From NCBI RefSeq assembly GCF_002727065.1, contig NZ_PDVP01000006.1:1-64000 (forward strand): a DNA stretch of 64,000 bases. Direction: 5' to 3'. The notes beneath the pieces were generated by a model. That model ran no database searches. It had not been told where the DNA came from and worked only from the letters and a program-made list of their open reading frames with translations. This document shows, piece after piece, positions 8,625-16,300 of this stretch. The DNA is from Zhengella mangrovi (GTDB lineage: Bacteria; Pseudomonadota; Alphaproteobacteria; Rhizobiales; Rhizobiaceae). The stretch's first letter is position 1. Each line of letters starts with the position of its first letter. The translations under genes were made by a program, and so were the position numbers.

Positions 8625-9671
8625 ATGGGCGGGCCGATACCGATCCGAAACATCTACTATCTTCTCTGCTACTCCTGGAACCGACTGGAGGAAGGAGAGA
8701 TTGCCGACGTCTCGGGTGTGGATTCCTCTGAGCTCGCGGATTTGTTCGCGAGCGTGCTGATTTCAGGGGTCCGGCACCTCATGCGTCGGGGATTGGGCCG
8801 AGACTACGAGCGTTTCGAAGAAGACCTGGCTTCACTACGCGGTCGGGTCTTGGTGGCTGAATCCAGCCGCCGCATGCTGATGGTCCATGGAAAGGCCCGA
8901 TGTGAGTACGACGAGCTCACTGCGAATACTATACCAAATCGGGTGATCAAAGCAACATTACGGCATTTGGCGGCAGTCCCTAGTCTCGACAAACACCTGA
9001 AGACACAGCTTTTGGGCCTCTGTCGCGATCTAAGAGATGTCGAGCCCATTCCGCTGACTCGCTTAGCCTTCCGTTCAATTCAGTTGCACAGCAATGCGCG
9101 CTTCTATCGTTTCTTAATCAATATCTGTGAGCTGGTGGTTTCGTCCTGGCTGGTGGACGAAGCTACGGGCGAATATCGTTTTCGGGACTTCCTCAGAGAC
9201 GAAAAGCATATGGCGCGGCTTTTCGAGAGCTTCGTACAAAACTTTCTGCGCCATGAGCGACCCGAACTGGACGTACGCAAGGAGAACATTCAGTGGACCC
9301 TGGAATGGGCTGCGGACGACAGTTTGGACTACCTCCCTCAGATGGAGACCGACATCTCAGTGCGCAGCACCAATTCGACCCTCGTGATCGATACCAAGTA
9401 CTACGGCGAAGCGTTCACGACGTTCTTTGGCAAGGAGCGAGTCCGGTCTGGGCACCTGTACCAGGTGTTCACCTACCTAAAGAATCTAGAAGCGCGAGAT
9501 GGGCCAGATTCTGAGGCTTCTGCTTTGTTGCTCTATCCGGCCACAAGCAATGAACTTCGGCTCGACTACAAACTTGGGGGGCACAGGATCAGCGTATGTA
9601 CTCTTGATCTTGCCCAAGACTGGAAGACAATTCGAGCCGAATTGCTGAATCTAGTGGATGCTAGGCTTTGA
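8625..9671 (+). CDS. mcrC: McrC nuclease subunit
   Basis: 348 residues, starting 2 bases after the mcrB stop, so the pair is translationally coupled. The N-terminus PIRNIYYLLCYSW is typical of McrC. The PD-(D/E)XK active site appears as METD (D243) and IDTKYY (D256-T-K258), followed by SGHLYQVFTYL. McrC stimulates the McrB GTPase and cuts DNA once two complexes meet. The gene is complete and ends 53 bp before an IS3-family element, which has therefore not broken it. Confidence 0.92.
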   Translation: MGGPIPIRNIYYLLCYSWNRLEEGEIADVSGVDSSELADLFASVLISGVRHLMRRGLGRDYERFEEDLASLRGRVLVAESSRRMLMVHGKARCEYDELTANTIPNRVIKATLRHLAAVPSLDKHLKTQLLGLCRDLRDVEPIPLTRLAFRSIQLHSNARFYRFLINICELVVSSWLVDEATGEYRFRDFLRDEKHMARLFESFVQNFLRHERPELDVRKENIQWTLEWAADDSLDYLPQMETDISVRSTNSTLVIDTKYYGEAFTTFFGKERVRSGHLYQVFTYLKNLEARDGPDSEASALLLYPATSNELRLDYKLGGHRISVCTLDLAQDWKTIRAELLNLVDARL

Positions 9672-9763
9672 CCACGCTTCGGGCTTGTCGGAAAAATTTA
9701 CTGACCTGATGCTGTGGACGGCCCTGAACCGCCCCGGGATTGCCGGAGGCCATTTGGTTTGAG

Positions 9764-10669
9764 TTATGCGGCCATGGGGCTTTCGTCCAGCATGGCGTAG
9801 TAGCGTAGCTCGGCTTCGGCGGGCGGGATATTGCCGATCGGCTCCAGCAACCGCCTGTTGTTGAACCAGTCCACCCATTCAAGCGTCGCGTATTCGACGG
9901 ACTCAAACGATCGCCACGGTCCGCGCCGGTGGATCACCTCGGCCTTGTAGAGTCCGTTGATCGTCTCGGCCAGGGCATTGTCATAGCTGTCGCCAACACT
10001 GCCAACCGATGGCTCGATGCCGGCCTCGGCTAGTCGCTCAGTATAGCGGATCGAGACGTATTGGCTGCCGCGGTCGCTGTGATGGATGAGACCACCGCGA
10101 TAGCTGGGCCTGCGTTCGTGGATGGCTTGCTCCAGCGCGTCGAGAACGAAGCTGGCATGGGCAGTCCGGCTCACGCGCCAGCCCACGATGAAACGGGCAT
10201 AGACATCGATCACGAAGGCCACGTAGACGAACCCCGCCCAGGTCGCCACGTAGGTGAAGTCCGAAACCCACAGCATGTTCGGCGCTGGAGCATGGAACTG
10301 GCGGTTGACCTGATCGAGCGGGCAAGGCGCGGCCTTGTCGCTGATCGTGGTCTTAACCGGCTTGCCCCGGATCACGCCCTGCAGGCCAAGATCAGTCATC
10401 AGCCGCTCGACCGTGCATCGCGCAATGTTGAAGCCTTCACGCTTCATCTGCCGCCACACCTTCCTCGCGCCGTAGACGGCGAAGTTCTCGGAGAACACGC
10501 GTAAGACCTCGGGCTTCAATGCCTGATCACGTTGTGCGCGAGCCGACATCCGCGAAGGATCGCGCCGTTTGGCAACATGCTCGTGATAGGTGGATGGGGC
10601 GATCGGCAGAACCCGGCAGATCGGCTCGACCCCATACGCCTCGCGATGTTCATCAATGAAGGCGGTCAT
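9764..10669 (-). CDS. IS3-family transposase OrfB (DDE integrase core)
   Basis: 301 residues. An N-terminal HTH_21-like region ([13 protein letters not shown]) precedes an rve integrase core with the DDE residues in [21 protein letters not shown] and [15 protein letters not shown], and the C-terminal [15 protein letters not shown]. It catalyses cut-and-join transposition of the element. Its ATG overlaps the orfA stop as ATGA (10666-10669). The frame is intact, so the element may be active. Confidence 0.93.
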   Translation of the reverse strand: MTAFIDEHREAYGVEPICRVLPIAPSTYHEHVAKRRDPSRMSARAQRDQALKPEVLRVFSENFAVYGARKVWRQMKREGFNIARCTVERLMTDLGLQGVIRGKPVKTTISDKAAPCPLDQVNRQFHAPAPNMLWVSDFTYVATWAGFVYVAFVIDVYARFIVGWRVSRTAHASFVLDALEQAIHERRPSYRGGLIHHSDRGSQYVSIRYTERLAEAGIEPSVGSVGDSYDNALAETINGLYKAEVIHRRGPWRSFESVEYATLEWVDWFNNRRLLEPIGNIPPAEAELRYYAMLDESPMAA

Positions 10670-10992
10670 CGCTTCAGTGGGCGGTCGAGCTCCGCCTGGG
10701 CAAAATACGCTGAAGCCTTGCGCAGGATCTCGTTTGCCTGCCGCAGTTCACGGTTCTCGCGCTCCAGAGCCTTCAACCTGTCAGCCATCTCGGTCGACAC
10801 GCCGGCACGCATGCCGTTCTCAACTTCTGCCTTCTTGACCCACTCATGCAGCGTGCAGGCCGAACAGCCGACCTTGCCGGCGATGGAAGTGACTGCCGCC
10901 CAGCGCGATGGATGATCTTTCTCGTTGTCGAGAACCATCCGAACCGCCCGTTCGCGAACCTCGGGGGAAAACTTGTTCGTTGTCTTGCTCAT
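10666..10992 (-). CDS. IS3-family transposase OrfA (HTH/leucine-zipper)
   Basis: 108 residues. A helix-turn-helix_Tnp_1 domain ([30 protein letters not shown]) is followed by a leucine-zipper-like helix ([19 protein letters not shown]). OrfA binds the terminal repeats and, in many IS3 elements, is fused to OrfB by a -1 frameshift; here the 4-base overlap may serve the same purpose by coupling. Starts 24 bp inside the right inverted repeat. Confidence 0.92.
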   Translation of the reverse strand: MSKTTNKFSPEVRERAVRMVLDNEKDHPSRWAAVTSIAGKVGCSACTLHEWVKKAEVENGMRAGVSTEMADRLKALERENRELRQANEILRKASAYFAQAELDRPLKR

Positions 10993-11042
10993 AGACCCTT
11001 CCTCTCAGGAGTTGGGGCCTCCGGCAATCCCGGGGCGGTTCA

Positions 11043-11368
11043 CCATTAACTGGGGCCGCTTCGTGTGCGAACGCCGCGAGTGATATGTGAAGCTTCGACC
11101 TAGGATGTTTTTTAAGGAAGGATTGGATAATGCTGCTTTTTCCCGACCCATAGGGCCCTGTTAGCGCAATATTGTATACCTTCGGGTCGGCCGTGGCGAA
11201 GTCTAGAGCTTCGGAATATACACCATCTTTGTCGGCTTGATCGGTTGGCGCGAGATTTACGAACTTGGACGGCGTGGCCGCCGAGCTACCCATACTTTCC
11301 AAAAAGTCCGCCAAACCAATGAGCCGTGCTGCCAACCAGTTTGTTAGTGCTGCAATGCGTTCGCTCAT
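11043..11368 (-). pseudogene. N-terminal fragment of a YobI-like P-loop NTPase, cut by the IS
   Basis: Reading leftward from the ATG at 11368, ~108 native codons run straight into the IS right end. Visible: two weakly hydrophobic helices, the motif NLAPTDQADKDGVYSEAL and a Walker A (GPYGSGKSS) followed by QSFLKKHP, which match the start of YobI-family P-loop NTPases, large proteins (over 1000 residues) often found with defence genes. The rest of the gene is not on the other side of the IS, where only the mcrC stop and 53 bp remain. The reading frame continues into the IS for ~66 codons but that part is not native. Confidence 0.75.
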
Positions 11369-11504
11369 AAGTACCTAACAATCAAAGTTCCAAGCGTTAA
11401 AATTTTTAAGGCTTGGAAATCGCCTAATTTTAGCCGTCAAGAGCTCCACATTCGGGAATCAATTATAAGAACTCCAGTGCTCGCAATCATAACGCGAAGT
11501 GGCC

Positions 11505-11618
11505 AACGGCAATAGTTTTGATGAACGGCAGCTATCGAGCGATTACGATATCAGCCGGAACGACGGGAATGGCGGCGCAATACTGCCGTTGACTGCCGGT
11601 TCAAATCCGGTTGCCGTT
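11505..11618 (+). ncRNA. Candidate structured RNA with tRNA-like topology
   Basis: Two nested 8-bp helices: outer 11505-11512 (AACGGCAA) with 11611-11618 (TTGCCGTT), inner 11524-11531 (AACGGCAG) with 11583-11590 (CTGCCGTT). Next to the 3' side of the outer helix is a T-arm-like hairpin (GCCGG-TTCAAAT-CCGGT, 11595-11611). A perfect 5-bp hairpin (TATCG/CGATA) lies at 11533-11550. The layout (acceptor helix, stemless D-like region, central helix, 4-nt linker, T-arm) mimics tRNA or tmRNA, but no anticodon stem or encoded CCA is present. The two sides can also pair in exchanged register. No protein-coding gene fits in 11369-11787. Confidence 0.4.
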
Positions 11619-11718
11619 TGCCTGTTTTCATCAACTGATTGTCGATTCTTCGACTGGACTTCTCGTGCAAAGGAAGCGGTAGTGCTGGCACGTTAAGTCA
11701 CACATGGCGGCTGACCAT

Positions 11719-11763
11719 GCCCGCACTGCGGGCTTCGCTCAGTGCAACGCCGGATATTCCGGC
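11719..11763 (+). promoter_or_regulatory. Tandem hairpins in the leader of the DUF3489 gene
   Basis: Two perfect 6-bp hairpins, GCCCGC-ACT-GCGGGC (11719-11733) and GCCGGA-TAT-TCCGGC (11749-11763), each followed by CTTC. A competing pairing GCACTG/CAGTGC (11723-11728 with 11740-11745) would break the first. The pair ends 24 bases before the ATG at 11788, as expected for an attenuator or translation-control leader. Confidence 0.5.
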
Positions 11764-11787
11764 TTCTTAAACTGAGTGGAGAACAGA

Positions 11788-12168
11788 ATGAACACCCATA
11801 TCACAGAGAGTAATACCGAGGGCGGCGCATCTGCCGCAGTTCCTTCTCATGCGGCCGGGAATGGCGGGGAACGAAAGTCACATAGAGCAACCGAGTCGAC
11901 CTCAATTGTTCCCCGCAAGCGGGCTGCGAAGAGCAAGAGGGACCAACTCGTCGCTCTGCTGTCGAAACCGAACGGCGCGCGCATCTCGGTGATTGTGGAG
12001 CGCCTGGGCTGGCAGGCGCATACGGTACGGGCCGCACTGTCGGGCCTGCGCAAGCAGGGCATTGAAGTGGCGGCATCAAAGTCGCCGAAGACCGGCGAAA
12101 CTGTCTACGCGATCGTTGCATCTCCGAAGGTAGATGATGCAGACGGCGGCGACAGGGCCGCGTCATGA
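11788..12168 (+). CDS. DUF3489 domain protein (winged-helix-like)
   Basis: 126 residues from the ATG at 11788, which has GTGGAGAACAG directly upstream (an in-frame GTG lies at 11776). The low-complexity N-terminus is followed by KRDQLVALLSKPNGARISVI and LGWQAHTVRAALSGLRKQGI, a helix-turn-helix-like fold characteristic of DUF3489, ending with TGETVYAIV. First gene of the conserved DUF3489-DUF2924-recombinase cassette of alphaproteobacterial islands. A DNA-binding accessory or regulator role is inferred. Stop overlaps the next start as ATGA. Confidence 0.85.
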   Translation: MNTHITESNTEGGASAAVPSHAAGNGGERKSHRATESTSIVPRKRAAKSKRDQLVALLSKPNGARISVIVERLGWQAHTVRAALSGLRKQGIEVAASKSPKTGETVYAIVASPKVDDADGGDRAAS

Positions 12169-12620
12169 GGACAGTCCTGTCATCCGGGGTCGAAGGCGAC
12201 TTTGCCGCCTTCGATACCATGGATCGCGACGAATGCATCGAACGCTGGCGAAAGCAGTTCGGCCGGGAACCTCCAAAATATGTCTCGGTACAGTTCATGC
12301 GCCGGGCACTGGTCTATGAGGCTCAGGTGAAGGCCGAGGGCGGGCTTTCGCCCGCGGTTCGAACAGCGCTCGAGCGGTCCTTGAACGATGTTCGAAAATC
12401 GAATGGAAAAGCGGGTTCGGCACTGCCCGTCCCGTCCCAATTGCTGCGACCAGGCACTCATCTCGTCCGCGAATGGAACGGCAGGTCCTATCAGGTGGAA
12501 GTGCTTGACGATGGCTTCCGGATGGACGGCCGGCAGTACCGATCACTGACAGAGATCGCCCGCAAGATCACCGGCGCCCACTGGTCGGGACCGCGTTTCT
12601 TCGGATTGAAAACGTCATGA
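12165..12620 (+). CDS. DUF2924 domain protein
   Basis: 151 residues. RWRKQFGREPPKYVSVQFMR, LLRPGTHLVREWNGRSYQV and the end YRSLTEIARKITGAHWSGPR are hallmarks of DUF2924, a small family almost always encoded just before a large serine recombinase. The C-terminal part resembles a RAMA/SWIB-like fold. It overlaps both neighbours by 4 bases (ATGA each side), so the three proteins are made together. Molecular role unknown; a recombination-directionality or accessory factor is one possibility (inference). Confidence 0.88.
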   Translation: MRTVLSSGVEGDFAAFDTMDRDECIERWRKQFGREPPKYVSVQFMRRALVYEAQVKAEGGLSPAVRTALERSLNDVRKSNGKAGSALPVPSQLLRPGTHLVREWNGRSYQVEVLDDGFRMDGRQYRSLTEIARKITGAHWSGPRFFGLKTS

Positions 12621-14284
12621 AGAAGATCCGCTGCGCGATCTACACCCGGAAGTCGTCCGAAGAGGGTCTTGAGCAGGAGTTCAACTCGCTCCATGCCCAG
12701 CGCGAAGCCTGTGTGTCCTACATCGCCAGCCAGAAACATGAAGGCTGGGTGCTGCTGCCGGATCACTATGACGATGGCGGCATATCCGGCGGCACACTCG
12801 AACGGGCCGGACTGCAGCGACTGTTGTGCGATGTCGATGAAGGACTCGTCGACCAGATCGTCGTCTACAAGATTGACCGGTTGACGCGATCGCTGGCCGA
12901 CTTCGCCAAGCTGGTCGAGCGGCTGGATGCAGCAGACGCATCCTTCGTCTCGGTGACACAGTCGTTCAACACCGCAACCAGCATGGGCCGGCTGACACTG
13001 AATGTCCTTCTGTCCTTCGCCCAGTTCGAGCGTGAGGTCACGGCCGAGCGCATCCGCGACAAGATTGCCGCCTCGAAGAAGAAAGGGCTCTGGATGGGTG
13101 GCAATGTTCCGCTTGGCTATGAGCCGGATGGTCGGACGCTGAAGATGGTCGATGAGGAAGCCAGGACGGTTCGAACCCTGTTCGAACTCTATCTCGAAAA
13201 GGGTTCGATCAAGGCGGTCAAACAGCAGGCCGACCGAATGGGGCTGCGAACAAAGGCAAGGACCGGAGTTGGATCGGGAGGCCAGGCCGCCGGCGAGGCG
13301 CCCTTCGGGCGGGGCCATATCTATTACATCCTGGCCAATCCGATCTATGCCGGACGCATCCGCCATCGCGATCAGGTCCACGATGGCCAGCATCCCGCGA
13401 TCATCGACCCCGCCGTCTTCGACGATGTGCAGCAGCGCCTGAAGGAAACTGCGGGGCGGGAGAGAGGACGATCAGGATCGGGATCGATACCATCGCCGCT
13501 TGCCGGCAAGCTGTTCGATGAGACCGGAGATCGTCTGACACCGACCCACGCCAACAAGAAAGGCAGGCGGTATCGCTACTATGTCTCGAACCGCATGGTT
13601 GTCGGCCATGGCAACACCGACAGATCGACAGCGGCAAGCGGATGGCGACTGCCGGCAAAACAGCTGGAAGAGCATCTGGCTTCCACAATCCAGACCCATC
13701 TGCGCAATCGCTTGCCGGTCGATCTCCTGAGTGACCCCTCCGCTGATGACATCGGGCGCATCCGCGATCTGCTCGATGATGCCACGCCAGGTAAATCGAG
13801 CCGAACCCCGGAAGCTGCCCTGCCCTGCGTCCATCGAGCAACGATCGCTCCGGGAAGCATCGAACTCGTCCTCGACCGCGAAGCTGTCGCAGACTGTCTC
13901 ACCATCGGACCCGCATCGATCAATTCCAATGCACTGTCCTTGTCGATCCCGTTCCAGTTTCGCAAGCGCGGTGTCGAAACCAAACTGATCATCGGAAGCG
14001 GCCAGAATCGAGCCGTCGACAGCACGCTGATCCGCAGCATCGCCAAGGCGCATCAATACTACGATGCCATCAAGCAGGGTCAGTCCTTCGAGGAAATCGC
14101 TGCAACGGAGAACCTCTCGAAGCGCCGCATCCTTCAGGTGATCGACCTCGCCTTCCTTGCGCCCGACATCGTCAGGTCAATCATGCATGGTGATCAGCCG
14201 ATCGGCCTGACCGCCAAGTGGCTCGGCCAGAATCCGCTGCCGTCGGATTGGCAGGCGCAGCGCCGCATCGTCGCCACGCTCTGA
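12617..14284 (+). CDS. Large serine recombinase (resolvase/invertase type)
   Basis: 555 residues. The N-terminal catalytic domain shows AIYTRKSSEEG (catalytic serine in RKSS) and YDDGGISGGTLERAGLQRL with the conserved KIDRLTRSL. A Recombinase domain (about 160-270, GLWMGGNVPLGYEP) and a zinc-ribbon-like region (about 290-360, HANKKGRRYRYYVSNRM) follow. The C-terminal HTH (AATENLSKRRILQVIDLAFL) is typical of this alphaproteobacterial subgroup. Large serine recombinases integrate or excise elements without host factors. Complete and intact. Confidence 0.9.
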   Translation: MKKIRCAIYTRKSSEEGLEQEFNSLHAQREACVSYIASQKHEGWVLLPDHYDDGGISGGTLERAGLQRLLCDVDEGLVDQIVVYKIDRLTRSLADFAKLVERLDAADASFVSVTQSFNTATSMGRLTLNVLLSFAQFEREVTAERIRDKIAASKKKGLWMGGNVPLGYEPDGRTLKMVDEEARTVRTLFELYLEKGSIKAVKQQADRMGLRTKARTGVGSGGQAAGEAPFGRGHIYYILANPIYAGRIRHRDQVHDGQHPAIIDPAVFDDVQQRLKETAGRERGRSGSGSIPSPLAGKLFDETGDRLTPTHANKKGRRYRYYVSNRMVVGHGNTDRSTAASGWRLPAKQLEEHLASTIQTHLRNRLPVDLLSDPSADDIGRIRDLLDDATPGKSSRTPEAALPCVHRATIAPGSIELVLDREAVADCLTIGPASINSNALSLSIPFQFRKRGVETKLIIGSGQNRAVDSTLIRSIAKAHQYYDAIKQGQSFEEIAATENLSKRRILQVIDLAFLAPDIVRSIMHGDQPIGLTAKWLGQNPLPSDWQAQRRIVATL

Positions 14285-14360
14285 ATTCTCAGACAATCCT
14301 ATTTGAAGAACGCATCGGCACTCGATGGTTCGCCGATGCAGGTTTGGCAAACTGTCAGTC

Positions 14361-14425
14361 CCGAAATCGCCGACAGAGACTTCTGGCGATTCAGCGGCGA
14401 TTTCCGGATCGAAATGCAGTCTCTG
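14361..14425. repeat. Interleaved inverted repeats downstream of the recombinase
   Basis: CGAAATCGCCG-type arms at 14361-14371 and 14395-14405 enclose CAGAGACT (14374-14381), whose partner AGTCTCTG lies outside at 14418-14425. The crossed arrangement could form an H-type pseudoknot in RNA, or be paired protein-binding half-sites in DNA. Confidence 0.45.
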
Positions 14426-14507
14426 TTTCCAGACGCAAGGACTAACCCGCTGAAACAACGCAGCTATCTTGCATAAAAACCGGAAACGCCATTTTGCAGA
14501 GGGTGGT

Positions 14508-14581
14508 TGGCTGGGGAACCTGGATTCGAACCAGGACTAACGGAGTCAGAGTCCGTGGGTCTACCGTTAACCTATTCCCCA
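14508..14581 (-). tRNA. tRNA-Gln (CTG anticodon)
   Basis: 74 nt including an encoded CCA (14508-14510). Acceptor TGGGGAA, anticodon stem-loop ACGGA-CTCTGAC-TCCGT giving CTG, and a T-arm with GGTTCGAATCC. Transcribed leftward, its 3' end points at the accessory island, the usual geometry for an integration target. Confidence 0.97.
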
Positions 14582-14834
14582 AAGCCGGGCCGGATGTCGC
14601 GGTGGCTTGCCAACCGCTCCGGATGGGCGCCGTTTTACCCATGCTTGGAAAATAGTCAACCCTTCGCCGCATTCAAGAGCGGGAAATATCGCCCGTGGCC
14701 CGGTTGCCGTTCAAAACGGTTTTTTCTTTGTGAACCGGCGAAGGGCTGATATCCTGCCTGCAACATGAAACCAATGCGCCTGCAGCAGCGCCCTCGAAAG
14801 GGAACGATTGCGCGGTGCAACGAGGAACAGACCC

Positions 14835-16295
14835 GTGAAAGACCCCGAGGACGGCCGCCCCGCGGCCGACAATGGGGCGTCCGGGGACAACGGCGGCACA
14901 ACAGACCGCCCGCAATCCCCGCGCGACGGCAAGAAGCGCCGCCGCCGGCCGCGAAGGCGGAATGCCGCCGCGCAGCAAACGGACGCCCGGACTCCCGATG
15001 CCGCTCCTGACGGCGCGGATTCACCCAAACGCAAGCGCAAGCGGCGGCGTGGCCGGCGCAAGCCCTTCGTCCGCGACGGCGAAGCGCGGGCGCAGGCCGG
15101 AGCCCCCGCCGAACCCGCCGACAGCGGCGCCGGGGCCGCCACGGAACAGGACCGCCCGAGGGTCGAGGCCGCACCGCGGCCGCGCGGACCGGCCAGCCAC
15201 CATCACGCCAACACGGCCGCGCGCTCGGCCAGCGGCCTGCGCCATGCCCATGGCCTGCCGGCGGCGCATCGCGTCAAGCCGGTGGAAGGCCCGGTCTACG
15301 CGGCGCTCGATCTCGGCACCAACAATTGCCGCCTGCTGATGGCCACGCCAACGCGGCCGGGGCAATTCCGCGTGGTCGACGCGTTCTCGCGGATCGTGCG
15401 TCTCGGCGAAGGGCTGTCGGCTTCCGGGCGCCTGTCGGACGCGGCCATGGACCGCGCCATCGAGGCGCTGCAGGTGTGCGCCGCCAAGCTGAAGGCCCGG
15501 CGGGTGCGCCGCGCGCGCCTGATCGCCACCGAGGCCTGCCGCTCGGCCACCAATGGCGCGGCCTTCATCGAGCGGGTCCGCTGCGAGACGGGGCTCAAGC
15601 TCGAAGTGGTCAACCGCGAGACGGAAGCCCGCCTGGCGGTGTCCGGCTGCGGCACGCTGGTGGAGCGCGACACGCCCGGCGCCGTGCTGTTCGACATCGG
15701 CGGCGGCTCTTCGGAAATCGCGCTGATCGACATTCCAGGCCGGCGCTCGCCGCACCTGGCGCATCACATCGTGTCCTGGACCTCGCTGCCGGTCGGCGTC
15801 GTCTCGCTGGCCGAGCGCTTCGGCGGCCGCGAGGTGACGCGCGACATCTTCGAGGCCATGGTCCAGGACGTGTCGGTGATGATCGCCGGTTTCGACGGCC
15901 GCGACCGTCTCTCCCACCTCGCCGGCGACACGCGCTTCCACCTGCTCGGCACCTCCGGCACGGTGACGACGCTCGCCGGCATCTTCCTCGAACTGGAACG
16001 CTACGACCGGCGCCGCATCGATGGCATCTGGCTCGATTCCGGCGACGTTTCGGCCATGACCGAGCGCCTGCTCGGCTGGGATTTCGCCACGCGCATGGCC
16101 AATCCGTGCATCGGCGCCGACCGGGCCGACCTCGTCCTGGCGGGCTGCGCCATCCTGGAGGCCATCCGCCGCGCCTGGCCTTCGGACCGGCTGCGGGTTG
16201 CGGACCGGGGCCTGCGCGAAGGCATCCTGACTGAACTGATGGCGCGCGACGGGGTCTGGCGCCGTCGCGGCCGGCCACGCCAGGGAGGCAATTGA
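14835..16295 (+). CDS. Ppx/GppA phosphatase-family protein with a basic N-terminal extension
   Basis: 486 residues from the GTG at 14835 (AGGA 8 bases upstream; a TTG at 14808 is possible). The catalytic part starts near residue 155: [15 protein letters not shown] (phosphate-1 loop), [21 protein letters not shown] and [15 protein letters not shown], all hallmarks of exopolyphosphatase/pppGpp phosphohydrolases. The first ~150 residues are disordered and extremely Arg/Lys-rich ([22 protein letters not shown]), suggesting RNA or polyanion binding. The overlap with the rRNA methyltransferase downstream (AATTGA) suggests an operon tied to ribosome or stringent-response physiology. Substrate (polyP or pppGpp) cannot be told from sequence. 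Confidence 0.88.
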   Translation: MKDPEDGRPAADNGASGDNGGTTDRPQSPRDGKKRRRRPRRRNAAAQQTDARTPDAAPDGADSPKRKRKRRRGRRKPFVRDGEARAQAGAPAEPADSGAGAATEQDRPRVEAAPRPRGPASHHHANTAARSASGLRHAHGLPAAHRVKPVEGPVYAALDLGTNNCRLLMATPTRPGQFRVVDAFSRIVRLGEGLSASGRLSDAAMDRAIEALQVCAAKLKARRVRRARLIATEACRSATNGAAFIERVRCETGLKLEVVNRETEARLAVSGCGTLVERDTPGAVLFDIGGGSSEIALIDIPGRRSPHLAHHIVSWTSLPVGVVSLAERFGGREVTRDIFEAMVQDVSVMIAGFDGRDRLSHLAGDTRFHLLGTSGTVTTLAGIFLELERYDRRRIDGIWLDSGDVSAMTERLLGWDFATRMANPCIGADRADLVLAGCAILEAIRRAWPSDRLRVADRGLREGILTELMARDGVWRRRGRPRQGGN

Positions 16296-16300
16296 ACGTC

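Larger units (their letters stand above)
9725..11042 (-). mobile_element. IS3-family insertion sequence, complete
   Basis: 1318 bp bounded by perfect 27-bp terminal inverted repeats at 9725-9751 and 11016-11042 (both begin TGAACCGCCCCGGGA reading inward). It carries two overlapping genes, orfA and orfB. Flanking trinucleotides differ (CCC on the left, CCA on the right), so no target-site duplication is visible. This suggests that a deletion followed insertion. Confidence 0.95.

Noticed and set aside
9725-11042. IS disruption of mcrC
   Set aside because: The mcrC frame ends at 9671 with its normal C-terminus, 53 bp before the IS.
11505-11618. Real tmRNA or standard tRNA gene
   Set aside because: No anticodon arm, no encoded CCA, no tag-peptide frame and no G-U third pair; kept only as a structured RNA candidate.
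12491-13393. 300-codon antisense frame opposite the serine recombinase
   Set aside because: High-GC shadow; the sense strand has the full recombinase domain set.
14508-14581. Duplicate of the tRNA-Gln 3' end marking the left boundary of the island
   Set aside because: Scanning for GGTTCGAATCC and its complement found only the tRNA copy in the window.
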